DNA from: Uloborus plumipes
Lineage: Eukaryota > Arthropoda > Arachnida > Araneae > Uloboridae
Assembly (NCBI GenBank): GCA_038373865.1
Contig: JAXGGA010003914.1
Location: 1 to 64,000, forward strand
DNA length: 64,000 nt
Direction: 5' to 3'
Shown: piece by piece, positions 24,570 to 36,204 of the stretch
How the letters are laid out: every line of letters starts with the position of its first letter
Position numbering within the stretch: the first letter of the stretch is position 1
The notes under the pieces: model-generated
What the model was told of the DNA's origin: nothing
Seen by the model: the letters and a program-made list of their open reading frames with translations, nothing else
Databases searched by the model: none
Position numbers and translations under genes: made by a program

Positions 24570-25015
24570 AACTAGGGTTATTACCCGGGGTTGCCCAGGA
24601 GCTTATTAATACAGCATAGTGGTTCAAATAGTGTTGAATGCAAATAATTGTAACAGTAATTGTTTTTAACTTATTTCATGCCAAAATGAAAAAGTGAGTC
24701 TTGAATTGATAATTCGCTGTTAATCGTAATCTTTGTCGGAAAATACTCGTATTTAAATGTGTTAAGTGTTTTCAATTTGTATTCGTAAAGACTCTATTAC
24801 TCTATCTGTTCAAAATTGAAAGAAAATGGCCATTTTGAGACGAAAAATTTGAATTTTGAGCTTTTTGGAGTTTTTAAAAATTTAAAAACCCCTCCTATGT
24901 GAGTTCTAGTGCACCAAGGAGCCTCTGTGCCAAGTTTGATGAAAATGCTACGAAAACTGTGGATTTGTTTAAGGAACAAACAAATATACATATATTCATT
25001 TATACATATAGATAA
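24570..25015 (+). mobile_element. Retroposon-like fragment (non-LTR/SINE 3' part)
   Basis: The segment from ACTAGGGTTATTACCCGGGG to a tail with ATACATATATTCATTTATAC contains the phrase TGCCAAGTTTGATGAAAATG and then GGAACAAACAAATATACAT. Such wording is typical of 3' ends of arthropod non-LTR or related repeats. Ends and target duplication were not defined. Confidence 0.45.
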
Positions 25016-27690
25016 ATTGAAATAATAATTATTTTTTTAAATAATAATTAGTTATATCATAAATATTATTATTTTAAATTTAAGTGGTTTCAAAATAAGA
25101 CATACAATAAGGAAAATGTACAAGAATATGTCCCTGTATAAATTTTATAACACTCATTCTTGAGCGTATTATATAGAAAAAAGCATTGATAGATAAGTGA
25201 ATTTATCTAAAAATCTAGAGCTGATACAGAAAAACTGCTTGCATATTCAAATTCAGCAATAAAAATGTAGTTGAAATTTGCTCAAAATTTCTAGGCACCA
25301 AAAAAAAATTTTTTTTTGTAGGCCTGTGTAATAATAATAATATTTTTATCCAGAAAATTGCCTGTAAATAAATCTTAATTGAATTGTATAAGCACTTTTT
25401 TAAAAAATACTCGTGAATAATTTGTTATTTTTACCATATACTTGACATTTAAACAAACAAGATTTATTTTGATCCTATCTTTTAACCGTTTAATTTAAAC
25501 GGAATAATTTATTTAATGCAAACTCCCGACAAATTAAAAAGTGCATAAATGTCTGCATAGAATAGTTTAGCTTTTAAGCAGCCCTATAGCAGTTCTTCCA
25601 AACAGCATACATTTTATGTCAGGTTTTTATTTTTATATTCACTAAACCAGCAATTAGACTTTACCCAAAATTTGTAAAGCCTTTCAAATTAATGTACTAG
25701 TATAAAATCATAGTTCTGTATAATACAGAAAATTCTCTTTTACTTTAGAATAGCAATACAACGAATTATCCGTTTTCATACAAATAAGTGTTTATTTAAC
25801 GGTTCAACTATCCTTATATTTAATAAATTCCAATACAAAAAAATTCACCACTACAATAAAAAACCTCCTTTAAAGTTCTTCGTAATGGGATTTATCTACA
25901 CTAGCATTTTTCGAATAAAATGTTTGTCTTTATTCAATGAAAAAAAAATAGGAGTACAAATAATATCATTTTAAGTTCATTTTAGTCATTTAATTAGTTG
26001 TTTTGTTTTTCCATTCCTTTTCTTCATGAAACATTCTTTCTGCATGATTGAAATCCAGTAGCGTGACCACGGTATTACATATCTACTTTTATTCTAAAGG
26101 GAAATCATACATAGAGAAATCTTAGATTCGTTGCCTTTGATAATCTCCCTTTGATATGCATGAATGGGAAATGTAATTTTTTTTTGTAAATAATGCCGAG
26201 TTTATATTAGATTATGCAATATTTCTGAAATAACTCGCGAAATGAAATGGCGGAGTTTAGTAACCTGGACGTACTATTAAACATTGTATTGTTTGAACAT
26301 CAGAAAGTAAATTACCCCAAAACTAAAATTATAGTGTTTTGTTTTCTGTTTCTACAATCATATTTATGTTTCTAATATAATCTCCTTGATTACATATGGC
26401 TTAATAAGAGAAATATTAAACTGTAAAATATCATTTTCTGAAAATGAAAAGTGATTAATAGGTTGTATCAACAAAAACTTGTTCGATAGCCCCTCCCTTT
26501 AACATCACTTTTACCTCGACAAAAAATAAGTTTATATTACATTTATTTTTTTTTTTCACTTTTATGTATTTGTTTACCAGTATAGTGAAAGTAAAATGTG
26601 CTTTTCAAAATTTGTATTAAAAGTATATTTTTCTTAATACATCAATCGATTTTTAGAAAACATGTAGCTACTCCTATCACAATAATTTCTTAATTAATGC
26701 AAATGTACAGTGAAAGGAAAAAACTTCTATTTTTGAGCATTCACACTCAATATTCTAACAGTTCTTTAATGCAATTTCGTGTATGACCACTATATTAACT
26801 AAATATTAGACAATTTAAAATTGACACAATAGGTAGCCAAGCATTCTTTGTAGAAAACAAAACATACATGCATATTTTGGCCATCGTTTGATCAAAAATA
26901 ATACTTCTCTCTTCTTCTGGTTTATAGTATAATGCTGCCCAAACTAAACCTTATTAATGATCAACAAGATTAATCGTAATGCTACTTGACAGCAACACAG
27001 AAACATATGGCAACCTTCATATATTACTAGCTGTGAAGCAGTTTTGGAAAACTTTATTTAACATTTAAAGGAAAAAAGTAGCTTAAGCTAAGCATTTTGG
27101 AATATCTTAACTGTATTTTTTAAATTTTTATATTAATTAATTAAGCTCAAAGTTTTATAGTAAGTTTATTCTTTTACTTTTAAAGTGCTTAAGTGAAAAC
27201 TACTCGTTTTCAAACTGTGTTTAACCCGTACGCAAACGATGACTTCTAACATGTGCATTTAACTGAGATTATTGTCAGCTTAGTATAGAAAAAGTTTCAT
27301 CAAAAATTAAAGTTAAAAGTGTAATGCAATTGAACATGCATGAAAAATAGGCTAGTTCAATGCATCAGCGTAATTATGAGCACTAATCATAATCCTGTAC
27401 TCCCATAATTTAGTCGTGTGCACGATATTGCCATTTTCAGTGGAGCATGAAAGGGTACCGGAAATAAGAGGACATCCTAACTGTTGGGTGTCTGATTTGA
27501 TCTAGGTGTCTGATAATATTTTCGCTTGTTGTTTTTAATAACATTATTCTTTATCATCAATCTCCCCGCTGTCAAGTTTTACAGTTTATGATAATGTGCA
27601 ATCACCGAACATGGAGATCCAAACAGAGAAATGTATAGCTGTTCTAAAATAGGATGACAGACACTCTGAAAAAGTTCAAAATGATGGGTC
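25016..27690. other. AT-rich DNA, no gene recognised
   Basis: About 2.7 kb with no sizeable open frame, only poly-A and poly-T runs. Nothing supported. Confidence 0.6.
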
Positions 27691-27850
27691 TGCCACGATC
27701 GCCCTACTACCTACTGAGCCGACGCAATTCTCATTCTTTATTACGAATATAGTTTCGAAATATAGGTCACTTATTATCTGCAGTTATATCTCTCTATTTT
27801 GAGTGTTTCATCACTTATTCTTGGTGTTGGATTTTTAACATCACGTAGTG
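27691..27850 (+). mobile_element. Relic 3' end of the copy A/B Tc1-like family
   Basis: It shares, in order, CTACTGAGCCGACGC, the GTCACTTATTAT region, CACTTATTCTTGGTGTTG and the tip ACGTAGTG before TA with the last 180 bp of the copies at 1136 and 58010. It is heavily diverged. The body and 5' end are not recognisable upstream, so it is an old truncated third copy. Confidence 0.75.
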
Positions 27851-28014
27851 TATTTTCGAGCGATTTTTTGATCTAGATAATTAGCATATCAATCCTTGGT
27901 CCGGTACCCCAGAGGTGTTGATTTTGAATGGGAACTCTTAGGATTTTGTGACTACGAAAACATTAAACTTGTCCTAGGCACCATTAGTGAGCACGATAAA
28001 TCTTTGACCCGGTA

Positions 28015-28076
28015 ACATAAAACTTGGGATCCTTTGGTTATGAGTCTGACGCCTTACCGGTCGGGCCACCACGACG
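28015..28076 (-). promoter_or_regulatory. Second tRNA-like module (tRNA-Met-like, CAT loop)
   Basis: The reverse strand reads GTGGCCCGACCGGTAAGGCG (box A-like), then CAGACTCATAACC with a CAT anticodon-position triplet. The box B region (GGATCCCAAGTTTTATG) is degraded. Probably a SINE head or relic. Confidence 0.45.
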
Positions 28077-28291
28077 GATATCAGTTGCACCACGGGTGTC
28101 CTCATGTGCCCCGATATTTTAGGAAATATACTAGCTGCATTTTAAATTCATAGTTGTTGCTGTCGTGTGCATAGTTCACAAATACTACGCAATGAGCGAG
28201 TGCCAATGCCTCCAGAGAGGTTGGAATTCTTTATTATCTTGTACGTCAACACAAAAAAGATTTACAACGTAAAGAGAAGAATTAACACCCA

Positions 28292-28366
28292 GGGCACCGG
28301 CGGAAATCGAACCCGCGACCTCTTGCTTTCGAGGCGACACTTCTACCTCTGAGCCACCGAGACCCC
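28292..28366 (-). promoter_or_regulatory. tRNA-like pol III promoter module (box A and box B)
   Basis: The reverse strand reads GGTGGCTCAGAGGTAGAAG (box A-like) and, 30 bp on, GCGGGTTCGATTTCCGC (box B with a 5-bp T-arm including one G-U). The acceptor ends pair for only three bases, the D-arm is poor and the anticodon loop is 8 nt, so this is a SINE head rather than a working tRNA. Confidence 0.7.
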
Positions 28367-28376
28367 TCATTCATAG

Positions 28377-28887
28377 TTTTTTCTGTTGTCTCACCCGGCC
28401 ATATTTTTTGTGAGTGATATCTACTTTTGTATCCCATTCCGAAACTTTTAGTTTTCTAAGAAAATACACTAGCTGTCCTCCAACATGGGTTTTAACAATG
28501 GGTGTTTGCGCAGTAATTTTTGCTATTTTCTGTCTGTACATTCTTATTTAAAAGCAGTTTACTAAAATAGTAAACGTGCAATAATGTGGGACGAGATTTC
28601 AATCAAATTTGACTGAATATTCAGTTCAGAATCGATTAGTTCTGTAGCGTGTTGTATTACTGTAAATAATTTACACTTGGTAAAATTTAACTTTAATTGA
28701 GTCGTGGCTGTATTGTATGGTAGATAATAAATATGTATCTCAACCGCTGAAGTCATGACCCCCTTATGGACGCTGCCTCTATTTTTTTAAGAAGCTTGAA
28801 TTACAGAAAATTGAAGCTTGAATAAGCGAAAAAGAATGAGACTTTTTTGCTTTTAATTGATATTAGCAATTTATTGCTCAATTAGAA
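28377..28887. other. No gene recognised
   Basis: Short broken frames; nothing supported before the element at 28888. Confidence 0.5.
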
Positions 28888-29334
28888 CCCAAGTAGGATA
28901 AACTCGTCGAATTTTGCTCATCCGATCATCGAACTCCTCGTAAACTGATGGTCGAGTACTGATGTAAACATCGAACTCCTCGTAACACACGATGACTATG
29001 CTCCGATTAGTATCCGAGCACGGTTTTCAATGAGCTACTTTTCATCGGAAAGCGATATCCTTCCGATCAACTTTCCTGATGAAAATAAGCCGAGCATCCA
29101 AAATTGATCCTAAATTCATAGGCACGGGACTGCACTGCTCGTAAATTGCTCCAAATCTCATCGTATTTCGAGCAAAACTCATCGGATTTTGCTGCTCGGA
29201 TTCTGTTTGGCCGATGAGACATATTGGGGAAATTCCCGATGAGGACTCATCGGAATCCGATCATCGGCAGATGAGAATTTCATCGGGCTTCGATGAATGG
29301 TCGATCATCGGCCGATGAGATTATGCTGCTAGGG
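28888..29334. mobile_element. 447-bp element saturated with CTCATCGG/CGATGAG words
   Basis: The left edge CCCAAGTAGGATAAACTCGT and the inverse of the right edge (CCCTAGCAGCATAATCTCAT) match at most positions. The interior is dense with ATCGG, CGATGAG, CTCATCGG, GCTCG and CGAGCA in both orientations, so it can fold many ways. It is clearly less AT-rich than its flanks. No coding frame. Its tip resembles the 108-bp element at 34522 (CCCAGGTAGC). Class unknown. Confidence 0.65.
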
Positions 29335-30180
29335 AATGAAGTAAAAATCTCTCTAATCAAAGAGTAAAGAACTGAAATGTTAATATTATAATAATATAGA
29401 TAGTTCGACTCTACCGCATGTTGAATAGCTTCGATTCATTTTAGTAATCAAAAAAAGAAAAAAGAATGTATTTCCAAGAAAAATACATTAGCTCTGAACT
29501 AAGTAAATAAATAATGGATATTTTGAGAAACAAATCTCTTACTCTAAAAACTAGAGTTTTCAACAATAGTTCTATAAAATATTTCTTGACAATTTTTCTG
29601 CCTCTTTCTCAGCTGTAGAACTCTGGAGTATTTCTATTATATAAAAGTTTCACAAATTACTACGAGACAAGAAAAAATCTTTTAGATTTAAGTCGAACCA
29701 AATAGCCTGCTTCTTTTGACTTCTTTGCGCTTTTCTTTTTTTGTATGAAAAGACGCGCAAAAATCCTTTAGAATTGCCTTTAAAAGGATATTACTTTATT
29801 GAAAAGGTGATAAAACCGATAAAATTTTCTTGAATGTAAGAGCTTGGCGACACATAAATATGACTCCATTATCTTCAACCAAAAGATTTTTGCGACTTTG
29901 GGGAAAAAAAAACTTCTTTTTTTAACTCAAAGCACCCTGATTCACTCCGGTTTTACAAATGAAAGAAAAAAATCATCTTACTTACAATTTACTGTTTTCT
30001 TCTACACAAAAAGTAAGCGACTTCCAATTGACCGTAAAAGTATTTTACTATAAGTCTTACGTAAAGGCATTTTAATACTATTTTCATTCTTGTGGAACTT
30101 AAATTGTTACAAAATATTTTGTATATTCTTCGCACCATTCTCATTTTTTTATATCTCATTTCTTTATTTTTTTCACCATT
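29335..30180. other. AT-rich DNA, no gene recognised
   Basis: No supported feature. The word CACCATTCTC appears three times between 30134 and 30273, partly inside the next element. Confidence 0.5.
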
Positions 30181-30189
30181 CTCCAATTA

Positions 30190-30257
30190 TTAATAATCAG
30201 CTAAGTGACCGATTATGGTCGATTGATAGGTACTGCCCATTAATCGGTGCATCCCTA
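30190..30257 (-). mobile_element. hAT-like terminus
   Basis: Read on the reverse strand from 30257: TAGGGATGCACCGATTAATG, followed by an ATCGACC and GATTAT region. The TAGGGATGCACCGAT tip is, as I know it, typical of widespread hAT elements. The opposite end was not found nearby, so this is a solo end or truncated copy. Confidence 0.5.
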
Positions 30258-30356
30258 TTCTTTGCACCATTCTCATTTCTCCTGCTATTTTTTTTAATTT
30301 AATTTAAAGTAATATTTTGTTGAAAAATAATATTGCTGAAAACTAATGCTGTACGT

Positions 30357-30455
30357 CAGCGTTTCCTAGCCTGTAGTACACGTACCATCACTTCACTACA
30401 CTCCGAGGTACGCGACTGACTTCGTGGTACTTGAAAAATTATCAGTAATGGCGGG
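30357..30455 (+). mobile_element. hAT-like terminus
   Basis: CAGCGTTTCCTAGCCTGTAG then TACACGTACC, GGTACGCGAC and CGTGGTAC. The pattern CAGTGTTTC-CAACCTG-GGTACGCGTACC is a common hAT 5' end. No partner end was found close by. Confidence 0.55.
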
Positions 30456-30899
30456 CATAAAAAATAAATAGTTCAAATCATATACCAGAAATTTTTTTCC
30501 CATAATTTATAAAAATATTTTATTAATGACATTGCAAAGTAAAGGTATTAATATGTACGTCGATGGTCAATACGTAGATGTTCTTCTGTAAGTTAAAAAT
30601 GTAACTTCATGCGAACAAATTTATGAAAAATTTTATAATCGATATTTGTTTAGCAAATGAAAAAGTGAGAATTTGATTTATTAAATGATTTAGTTACATT
30701 GCGTGTTTAAATACTTAAATTTATCTATTGCGGATTTTTTTTTATCCAAAGAGGCTCAGTCGTAGCGCTCCAACGTATAAAATGAGCTGTAAGAGAAGGC
30801 GAAAGTTATATATGATGAGGGTTGAGATAATTGATAAAATGCATCAGCAAATATCTCAATGAAAACGGTATTAATTAGGTAGATAAGTGACTGGTAATA

Positions 30900-31074
30900 C
30901 AGTGGCCCGCCACTGATATGAATCACGTTTGTTTTGACAGTTTTAATTCAGAAAAGCGGCTAATTTAATAAAGCGGCTCATTCAATAGTTATTTTTATTG
31001 TTCTGTTTTTGGCGATTTGATACATTTAAGTGGCTGATTCAACTAACCACTGATTCAATTAACCGCACCCGCTG
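30900..31074. mobile_element. 175-bp TA-flanked MITE
   Basis: It begins CAGTGGCCCGCCACTGATAT and ends AACCGCACCCGCTG, with TA on both sides (30898-30899 and 31075-31076). The words AAGCGGCTnATT and TGATTCAA recur inside. This fits a Tc1/pogo-class miniature element. Confidence 0.65.
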
Positions 31075-31076
31075 TA

Positions 31077-32372
31077 TAGCTACATATCTCAAAACAAAGC
31101 ATTTGTTTTCACTATGGTTTTCATTTAGTAACAGATCAAACCTTTTAAAAAAATAGCCCTATTAACTACATGATTAATGATATAGTCCCTGCATCTATTT
31201 AAAATGTGTCAACATAAACACAAAATGAGATTTTCTCCGATTTTTCTTCTTTCGTTCCTTTTTTCTTTCTTTAAAAGGTCATTTCTGTTACACCGTGCCC
31301 TATCATTAAAAGAACTGAACCGAGGCGAATGCAAGTCACTCGTGAAAAGGGAAGTAAAATCTGATTCAAAATTACCATGGCATTAAAACAGTTTCCTTCA
31401 AGCCCGAAAGTCGATTATTGCATTACTTTACATTCTAGAAGCAAAAGCGACAGCTTTTACATTTGGAGCTAAATAATTAAGTGGATATCATTCTACTAAT
31501 GATGGTATTGTGTACTCTGTGTAAGGTCAAACGTTTCTGCCTCATGAACACAGTAAAAAATAGGGCGAAACATTATGATTTTGGCAAATTGGAAATGAAA
31601 GTAGCAATGTACGACTAAAGACCCTAACCTTATTTCACCTCTTTCCTTCACTTTACGCACTTAATTGTTTTTTCAAATAAATTTTTAAAATTTAGAAAGC
31701 ATACAGAAGTAATTCTTTAAGAATGGTAAGTTAACTAGTAAAACCTTTTTCAAAACTGTTAATATATGGGTCGGGTCATTTCACAGTATTAAGTGTTCTG
31801 TACAAATAGTTTGGCATCCAAATTCAATTTGAATTTTCTTTTAAAGTTTGTATTCACCGTAAAAATACAAATAAGGGTTAAAAATAATTGAAAACTTTGT
31901 TATTTGAGTTGTTACAGTGAAAAAATGCTTTATTTTCACTGTATGCTTTAACTTGTTGTTGTAGATTGTCCCAAACTGCGAAATGATCGATATGCTAATT
32001 TTACGTTTATAATTATTTATTTAAATAAAAATCAAATATTTTGCCCATCAATAATATTTTTTCTTACACTTCTTTAAATCAAATGGACAGCATTAAATGT
32101 TATTTAGGTTTGATGTTTGATTTTAAGACTGACAACTTGAGTTATGAATATCATTTATCTTTCGCTTCAAGTCCATGGTTCTCAACGTAACTTACGGGGA
32201 TAATATGAAAGCAGAACAGAAATGTAAAAATCTAAAAAAGGATTTTTAAATCTAAAGACTATTTCTATCAGTTTGATTCACAATAGAAAGTCTAAAATAA
32301 AATGAATACCTAATTTCTTGATGAGAGCTGTCAAAACTTTAAGTTGATTTAATTATATCTGTATATTTTGAT
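31077..32372. other. AT-rich DNA, no gene recognised
   Basis: One 60-codon frame near 31204 has no recognisable domain. Nothing else supported. Confidence 0.55.
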
Positions 32373-32376
32373 TTAA

Positions 32377-33741
32377 GAGCAAGAATCTGAGAAACTCTCA
32401 CGCCTAGCATTATGAGGTGATTTATGACCTCTCAGATTTTTCCCAAAAATTACCAAATGTTTATTATCTTATTGAAAGACCAAATTCAGAATGTTTTGCT
32501 CTAAAGTTGAGTTGTTTAGTTTTTATGGATCCCTAAAGATGAAGGTGCGGCATCAAAAACTAAGCGGATTTTCAAGACATGGAAGTTGCCGTGAACCAAA
32601 ACTCTTACCAGGAGCTGTTTAACTCCAATTTTCTTTTTGTATATGGAATATAGAAGGTTGAAACTTTACAAAATGAATGTTAAATTTGTGGTAAGTTGTT
32701 GCCGTAAGGTCAGTGAAGGCCCTCAAAACAAGGCATTTTTGACATGTTTTAGCTTTTTTGAGGTCCAAAAACAGTTTGTACATTTCAGTTAGCACGGCAA
32801 AAGTAGTGTCGTTTGAAAGACCAGTGTAAGCACTTTAAAATAATGTATAAATAACCGAGGAAAGTTCAACGTGCTTTTAGTTGCGTAAGGCGGAAATATG
32901 AAAAATGTCATATTTTACCGATATTCAAACGGTCATAACTTCTTCTGCCAACAAACATATTGAAATATTTTTTTTGCCAATGTCACACTCTATTCTTTGT
33001 CTTAACAGAACAGTTGAGTCCTTTGAGGCGAAATGTAAAAAAAAATTTTTACAAAAAATGTACAGGAAAAAAATTAATTTTTTGTAAAAAATTTTTTCAC
33101 ATTTCGCCTCAAAGGACTCAACTGTTCTGTTAAGACAAAGAATAGAGTATGACATTGGCAAAAAAAAATTTTCAATATGTTGTTGGCAGAGGATGTTATG
33201 ACCGTTTGAATATCGGTAAAATATGACATTTTTCATATTTCGGCCTTACGCAACTAAAAGCACGTTGAACTTTTCTCGGTTATTTATACATTAAAGTACT
33301 TACACTGGTCTTTCAAACGACACTACTTTTGCCGTGCCAACTGAAATGTACAAGCTGTTTTTGAACCTCAAAAACGACAAAAAACGTCAAAAATGCCTTG
33401 TTTTGAGGGCCTTCACTGACCTTAGACAACAACTTACCACAAATTTAACACTCATTTTTTAAAATTTCAACCTTCTATATTCCATATACGAAAAGAAGAT
33501 TGGAGTTAAACAGTTCCTGGTAAGAGTTTTGGCTCACGGCAACTTCCATGTCTTGATAATCCGCTTAATTTATAATGCCGCACCTTCACCTTTAGGGGTC
33601 CATAAAAACTTAACAACTCAACTTTAGAGCAAAACATTCTGGATTTGGTCTTTCAATAAGATAATAAACATTTGGTAATTTTTGGGAGAAAATCTGAGAG
33701 GTCATAAATCACAGGCGTGACACTCTCTCAGATTCTTGCTC
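32377..33741. mobile_element. 1.37-kb near-perfect palindrome flanked by TTAA
   Basis: The left arm starts GAGCAAGAATCTGAGA; the right arm ends with its inverse. TTAA adjoins both ends (32373-32376 and 33742-33745). Symmetry centres near 33059 with almost no unpaired loop, so each arm is about 680 bp. Arms differ by scattered substitutions and a small insertion on the left near 32405. Opposed overlapping ORFs at 32905 and 32925 are only the two readings of the palindrome. TTAA fits piggyBac- or Kolobok-type insertion, but the tip is not the usual piggyBac CCC. Confidence 0.9.
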
Positions 33742-33764
33742 TTAATTCTAAAGCAGCCAACAAA

Positions 33765-33868
33765 ATTTAAATTAAAAATTTGAGAAGAAAAATAGGCGGT
33801 ATTGTTAAATCTGTTCATATTGCATACCGTCTCTCTCTCTATTTCTTCTCTCAAACTTTTAATTCAGC
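33765..33868. repeat. Imperfect hairpin of about 100 bp
   Basis: AATTAAAAATTTGAGAAGAA pairs with TTCTTCTCTCAAACTTTTAA further right, with GGCGGTAT and ATACCG inside also pairing. It lies just outside the large palindrome. Confidence 0.6.
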
Positions 33869-34521
33869 AATATGTAGCCAAGTTGGCGACATATGGAATT
33901 GTTTGAATTAAAAAATGTTTTTTTTCAATCTACTCATTTGAGAAAAATTTAAATCTCCAGTTTCTTCAAGCAGTTGCTTCAAATTAAATAATCCTCGTCT
34001 GGGTAAAATGGAAGTTATTCCGAAGAAAGCCCATATCCAAATATTCAATAAGAGTAGTCTGCCTTTCTGAATAGTATCTTGATTCTGGTTTTGAACATAT
34101 TATACCCCGTTTGCCGTTCGATACTGTAATTACGCAGGAAATTTTTTACCGAACTTCTCCGTACGAAATGTCTTTGAACCACGATGAACGATAAATGATT
34201 GATGTATTCCGAAACACAGAACGCTTTCACTGCTTGCTCCAGCATGGATGGGGCTATTTTGATTAGCAGAGCCTCTCCCCCGCCCCCCCAGGGACAATTT
34301 TAATACCAGAAAATGTTTCCGAAAGCATTCAGACATCGTTTTTCCAGTATCATTTCTGGTTGATTTAGAACTGTATCCAACTACGCAATGTTTTTGCATA
34401 GTTAGTTAGTACGGCTTTTATACGCACAGAACTTTCAGACATTAGTTCTTTCTTTCCCCCGCCCATAAAAACATTCTCTCATTGAAACAATTGCTATAGA
34501 ATAGTCATGTTAATATAACAA

Positions 34522-34629
34522 CCCAGGTAGCGCAAATAACCTTTAAACGTTTTATAAACGTTTTTAAGCGGCTGTCATAACGTTAATAACCATTTTACAA
34601 CCTTTAAAAAACAAAGTGTGCTACTTGGG
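34522..34629. mobile_element. 108-bp miniature inverted-repeat element
   Basis: The ends are CCCAGGTAGCGCA and, inverted, CCCAAGTAGCACA. The interior carries AACGTTTTATAAACGTTTTT and ATAACGTTAATAACC words. Its tip resembles the element at 28888. No clear target duplication. Confidence 0.55.
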
Positions 34630-35860
34630 CAATTTTGAACAATAAATCACTAGCGCAAATGGCTTTTTCTTTTTTACCACCTTCGCGATCAAAAATTCTA
34701 TCAAGCAATCAGTTTCACAGAAGATCTCTTCAAATGTATTACGGATGAAATTATACTTCAGTTTACCAGACAGATAACGTAAAAACTAATATCGTTACAC
34801 ATGTATCAAAAATAAAAAGTAGAAAATCTTCAGCATTCGCGCTGTTGTAACAGTATTCGGCTTTATATCTCAGGGGAGAAACTTTGTACTATCAATTTGG
34901 TTCTTCAGGTTTTTGGCAATCTTTCAAGATTTAAATTGAGCCATTTGTTATTTCAGTTTGCATCCTTTTCTTACATTCTTTATTTATACTGGACATTTAT
35001 CTTAGATAAACGCACATCTAAATTCACACTCTTGATTGTATTTTATAAGATGTAAGGAAAGTTTAGTCCCATCTGCAATGCATGTTGGATCAAACACATT
35101 TAATTTGGGATATGATATATTTGTTGTTTTTTTCTCTATCTTCTTCAGCTACAAGCATAAGTCAAAAATGCTACTTTTCGAAATTTCAGTTTCAGAAACA
35201 TCTCTCCTTGTGTTTTAAGCTTTTCGATAGTTTCGACGATTTGAATTTGGATTTTAACAGTTGATTTTTCTAAAAATCTTCAGTCAAAAAGATCAAAAAT
35301 AGTCAGATTTGTAGAAAGAAAGATAATTTGAGGTGGGGGGGGGGGGTAATAGTAAACTCCTCAATACAGTAAAACTACTGATTTTAAAATTTTTCTTACG
35401 TTTATGGAACAATTTAATTAAATTAAATATACGTGTAAATAATATGAAATTAATATACGTGAGAGCATTATTTGTATGCTTCTGATTTTATTAATTAAAT
35501 TTTGTTTAACAGTCTGAACTATTATGTTAGGTAAAATAACGCCAAAATTTTAACCTCAACAATGCAATTTTTTCGAATAATTGCTAGATATTGAGAACGG
35601 TAGAATATTAGTACAACCAAATATAAAACGTATTAAAATGCCAGACAATTTCTACACTGTTGTTCATGCTAAAAATGAATTAAGAGCATTTTCCGGGCAT
35701 ACAAAATAATTACTTGTATTATGACTGGAGCAGTAATCCGCCATTTTTGTCAGTCAAAAATGCTGATGTTAACAAAATTAGTTTCCAGATACAGTAGTTG
35801 TTGCCAGGTGATCTGGGGTCCTTTAAATAAACCGATACTGCTGTTCGTGAAAATGAAAGT
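34630..35860. other. No gene recognised; G-run
   Basis: AT-rich, with a run of G at about 35334-35347. Short frames without family resemblance. Confidence 0.5.
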
Positions 35861-35861
35861 A

Positions 35862-36200
35862 CATTTTCCAATTCAAATTTTAAATTCTCTAGTCATATCC
35901 GGAATTCCACCAATAATCTTCGGTTGAAGATTGTTTTAGCTATTATTCTGCTGCTTTATTCGAATTCACTTCGATCATGTAACGGTACACGTTTGATCAT
36001 CAAAAATATCACCGGATATATTTTTGAAGCAACCGTGTTGGCTGGACAGTTTAAAGGAGAAGTGATCCTGCTGCCACGCATTCCAATGATATCGTCAGGA
36101 TTTACGATACCCTTCAGAAGGCTACAGTTTCCCATTCGTTTAGATATCATGAAGTCTATAAATTAGTCTCAAGGACAAACGATCGTCTATTTGCGGTTCA
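35862..36200 (+). pseudogene. Helitron PIF1-like helicase, C-terminal remnant
   Basis: The frame reads HFPIQILNSLVISGIPP, then after a one-base deletion NNLRLKIVLAIILLLYS, SCNGTRLIIKNITGYIFEAT, a GQFKGEVILLPRIPMI segment and FRRLQFPIRLDIMKSIN, a TAG stop at 36164-36166, then SQGQTI. This is the order of the C-terminal helicase region of Helitron Rep/Hel proteins and PIF1-like helicases: CNGTRL, GE-x-x-x-LPRIP, F-x-R-x-QFP-R, then K-S-Q-G-Q. The lysine of KSQGQ is the stop codon here. No Rep domain, 5' TC or 3' CTRR hairpin was found close by. It is a fragment that cannot act on its own. Confidence 0.88.
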
Positions 36201-36204
36201 TAAG

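Larger units (their letters stand above)
27900..28370 (-). mobile_element. tRNA-derived SINE-like region with two tRNA-like modules
   Basis: On the reverse strand a tRNA-like head (28366-28292) is followed by about 215 bp and then a second tRNA-like segment (28076 to about 28015), and then sequence ending near 27900. Pol III box A- and B-like words are present in the first module. This fits one composite or two adjacent SINEs. No poly-A tail or target duplication was identified. Confidence 0.6.

Noticed and set aside
28292..28366. A functional tRNA gene
   Set aside because: Box A and box B are good, but the acceptor stem pairs for only three bases, the D-arm is poor and the anticodon loop is 8 nt; better read as a SINE head.
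30124..30273. CACCATTCTC repeats as a target duplication of the hAT end
   Set aside because: Three imperfect copies at irregular spacing, and no matching left terminus starting TAGGG.
32905..33236. Opposed overlapping ORFs with the same peptide (RTVESFEAKC)
   Set aside because: They are the two readings of one palindrome; no family resemblance.
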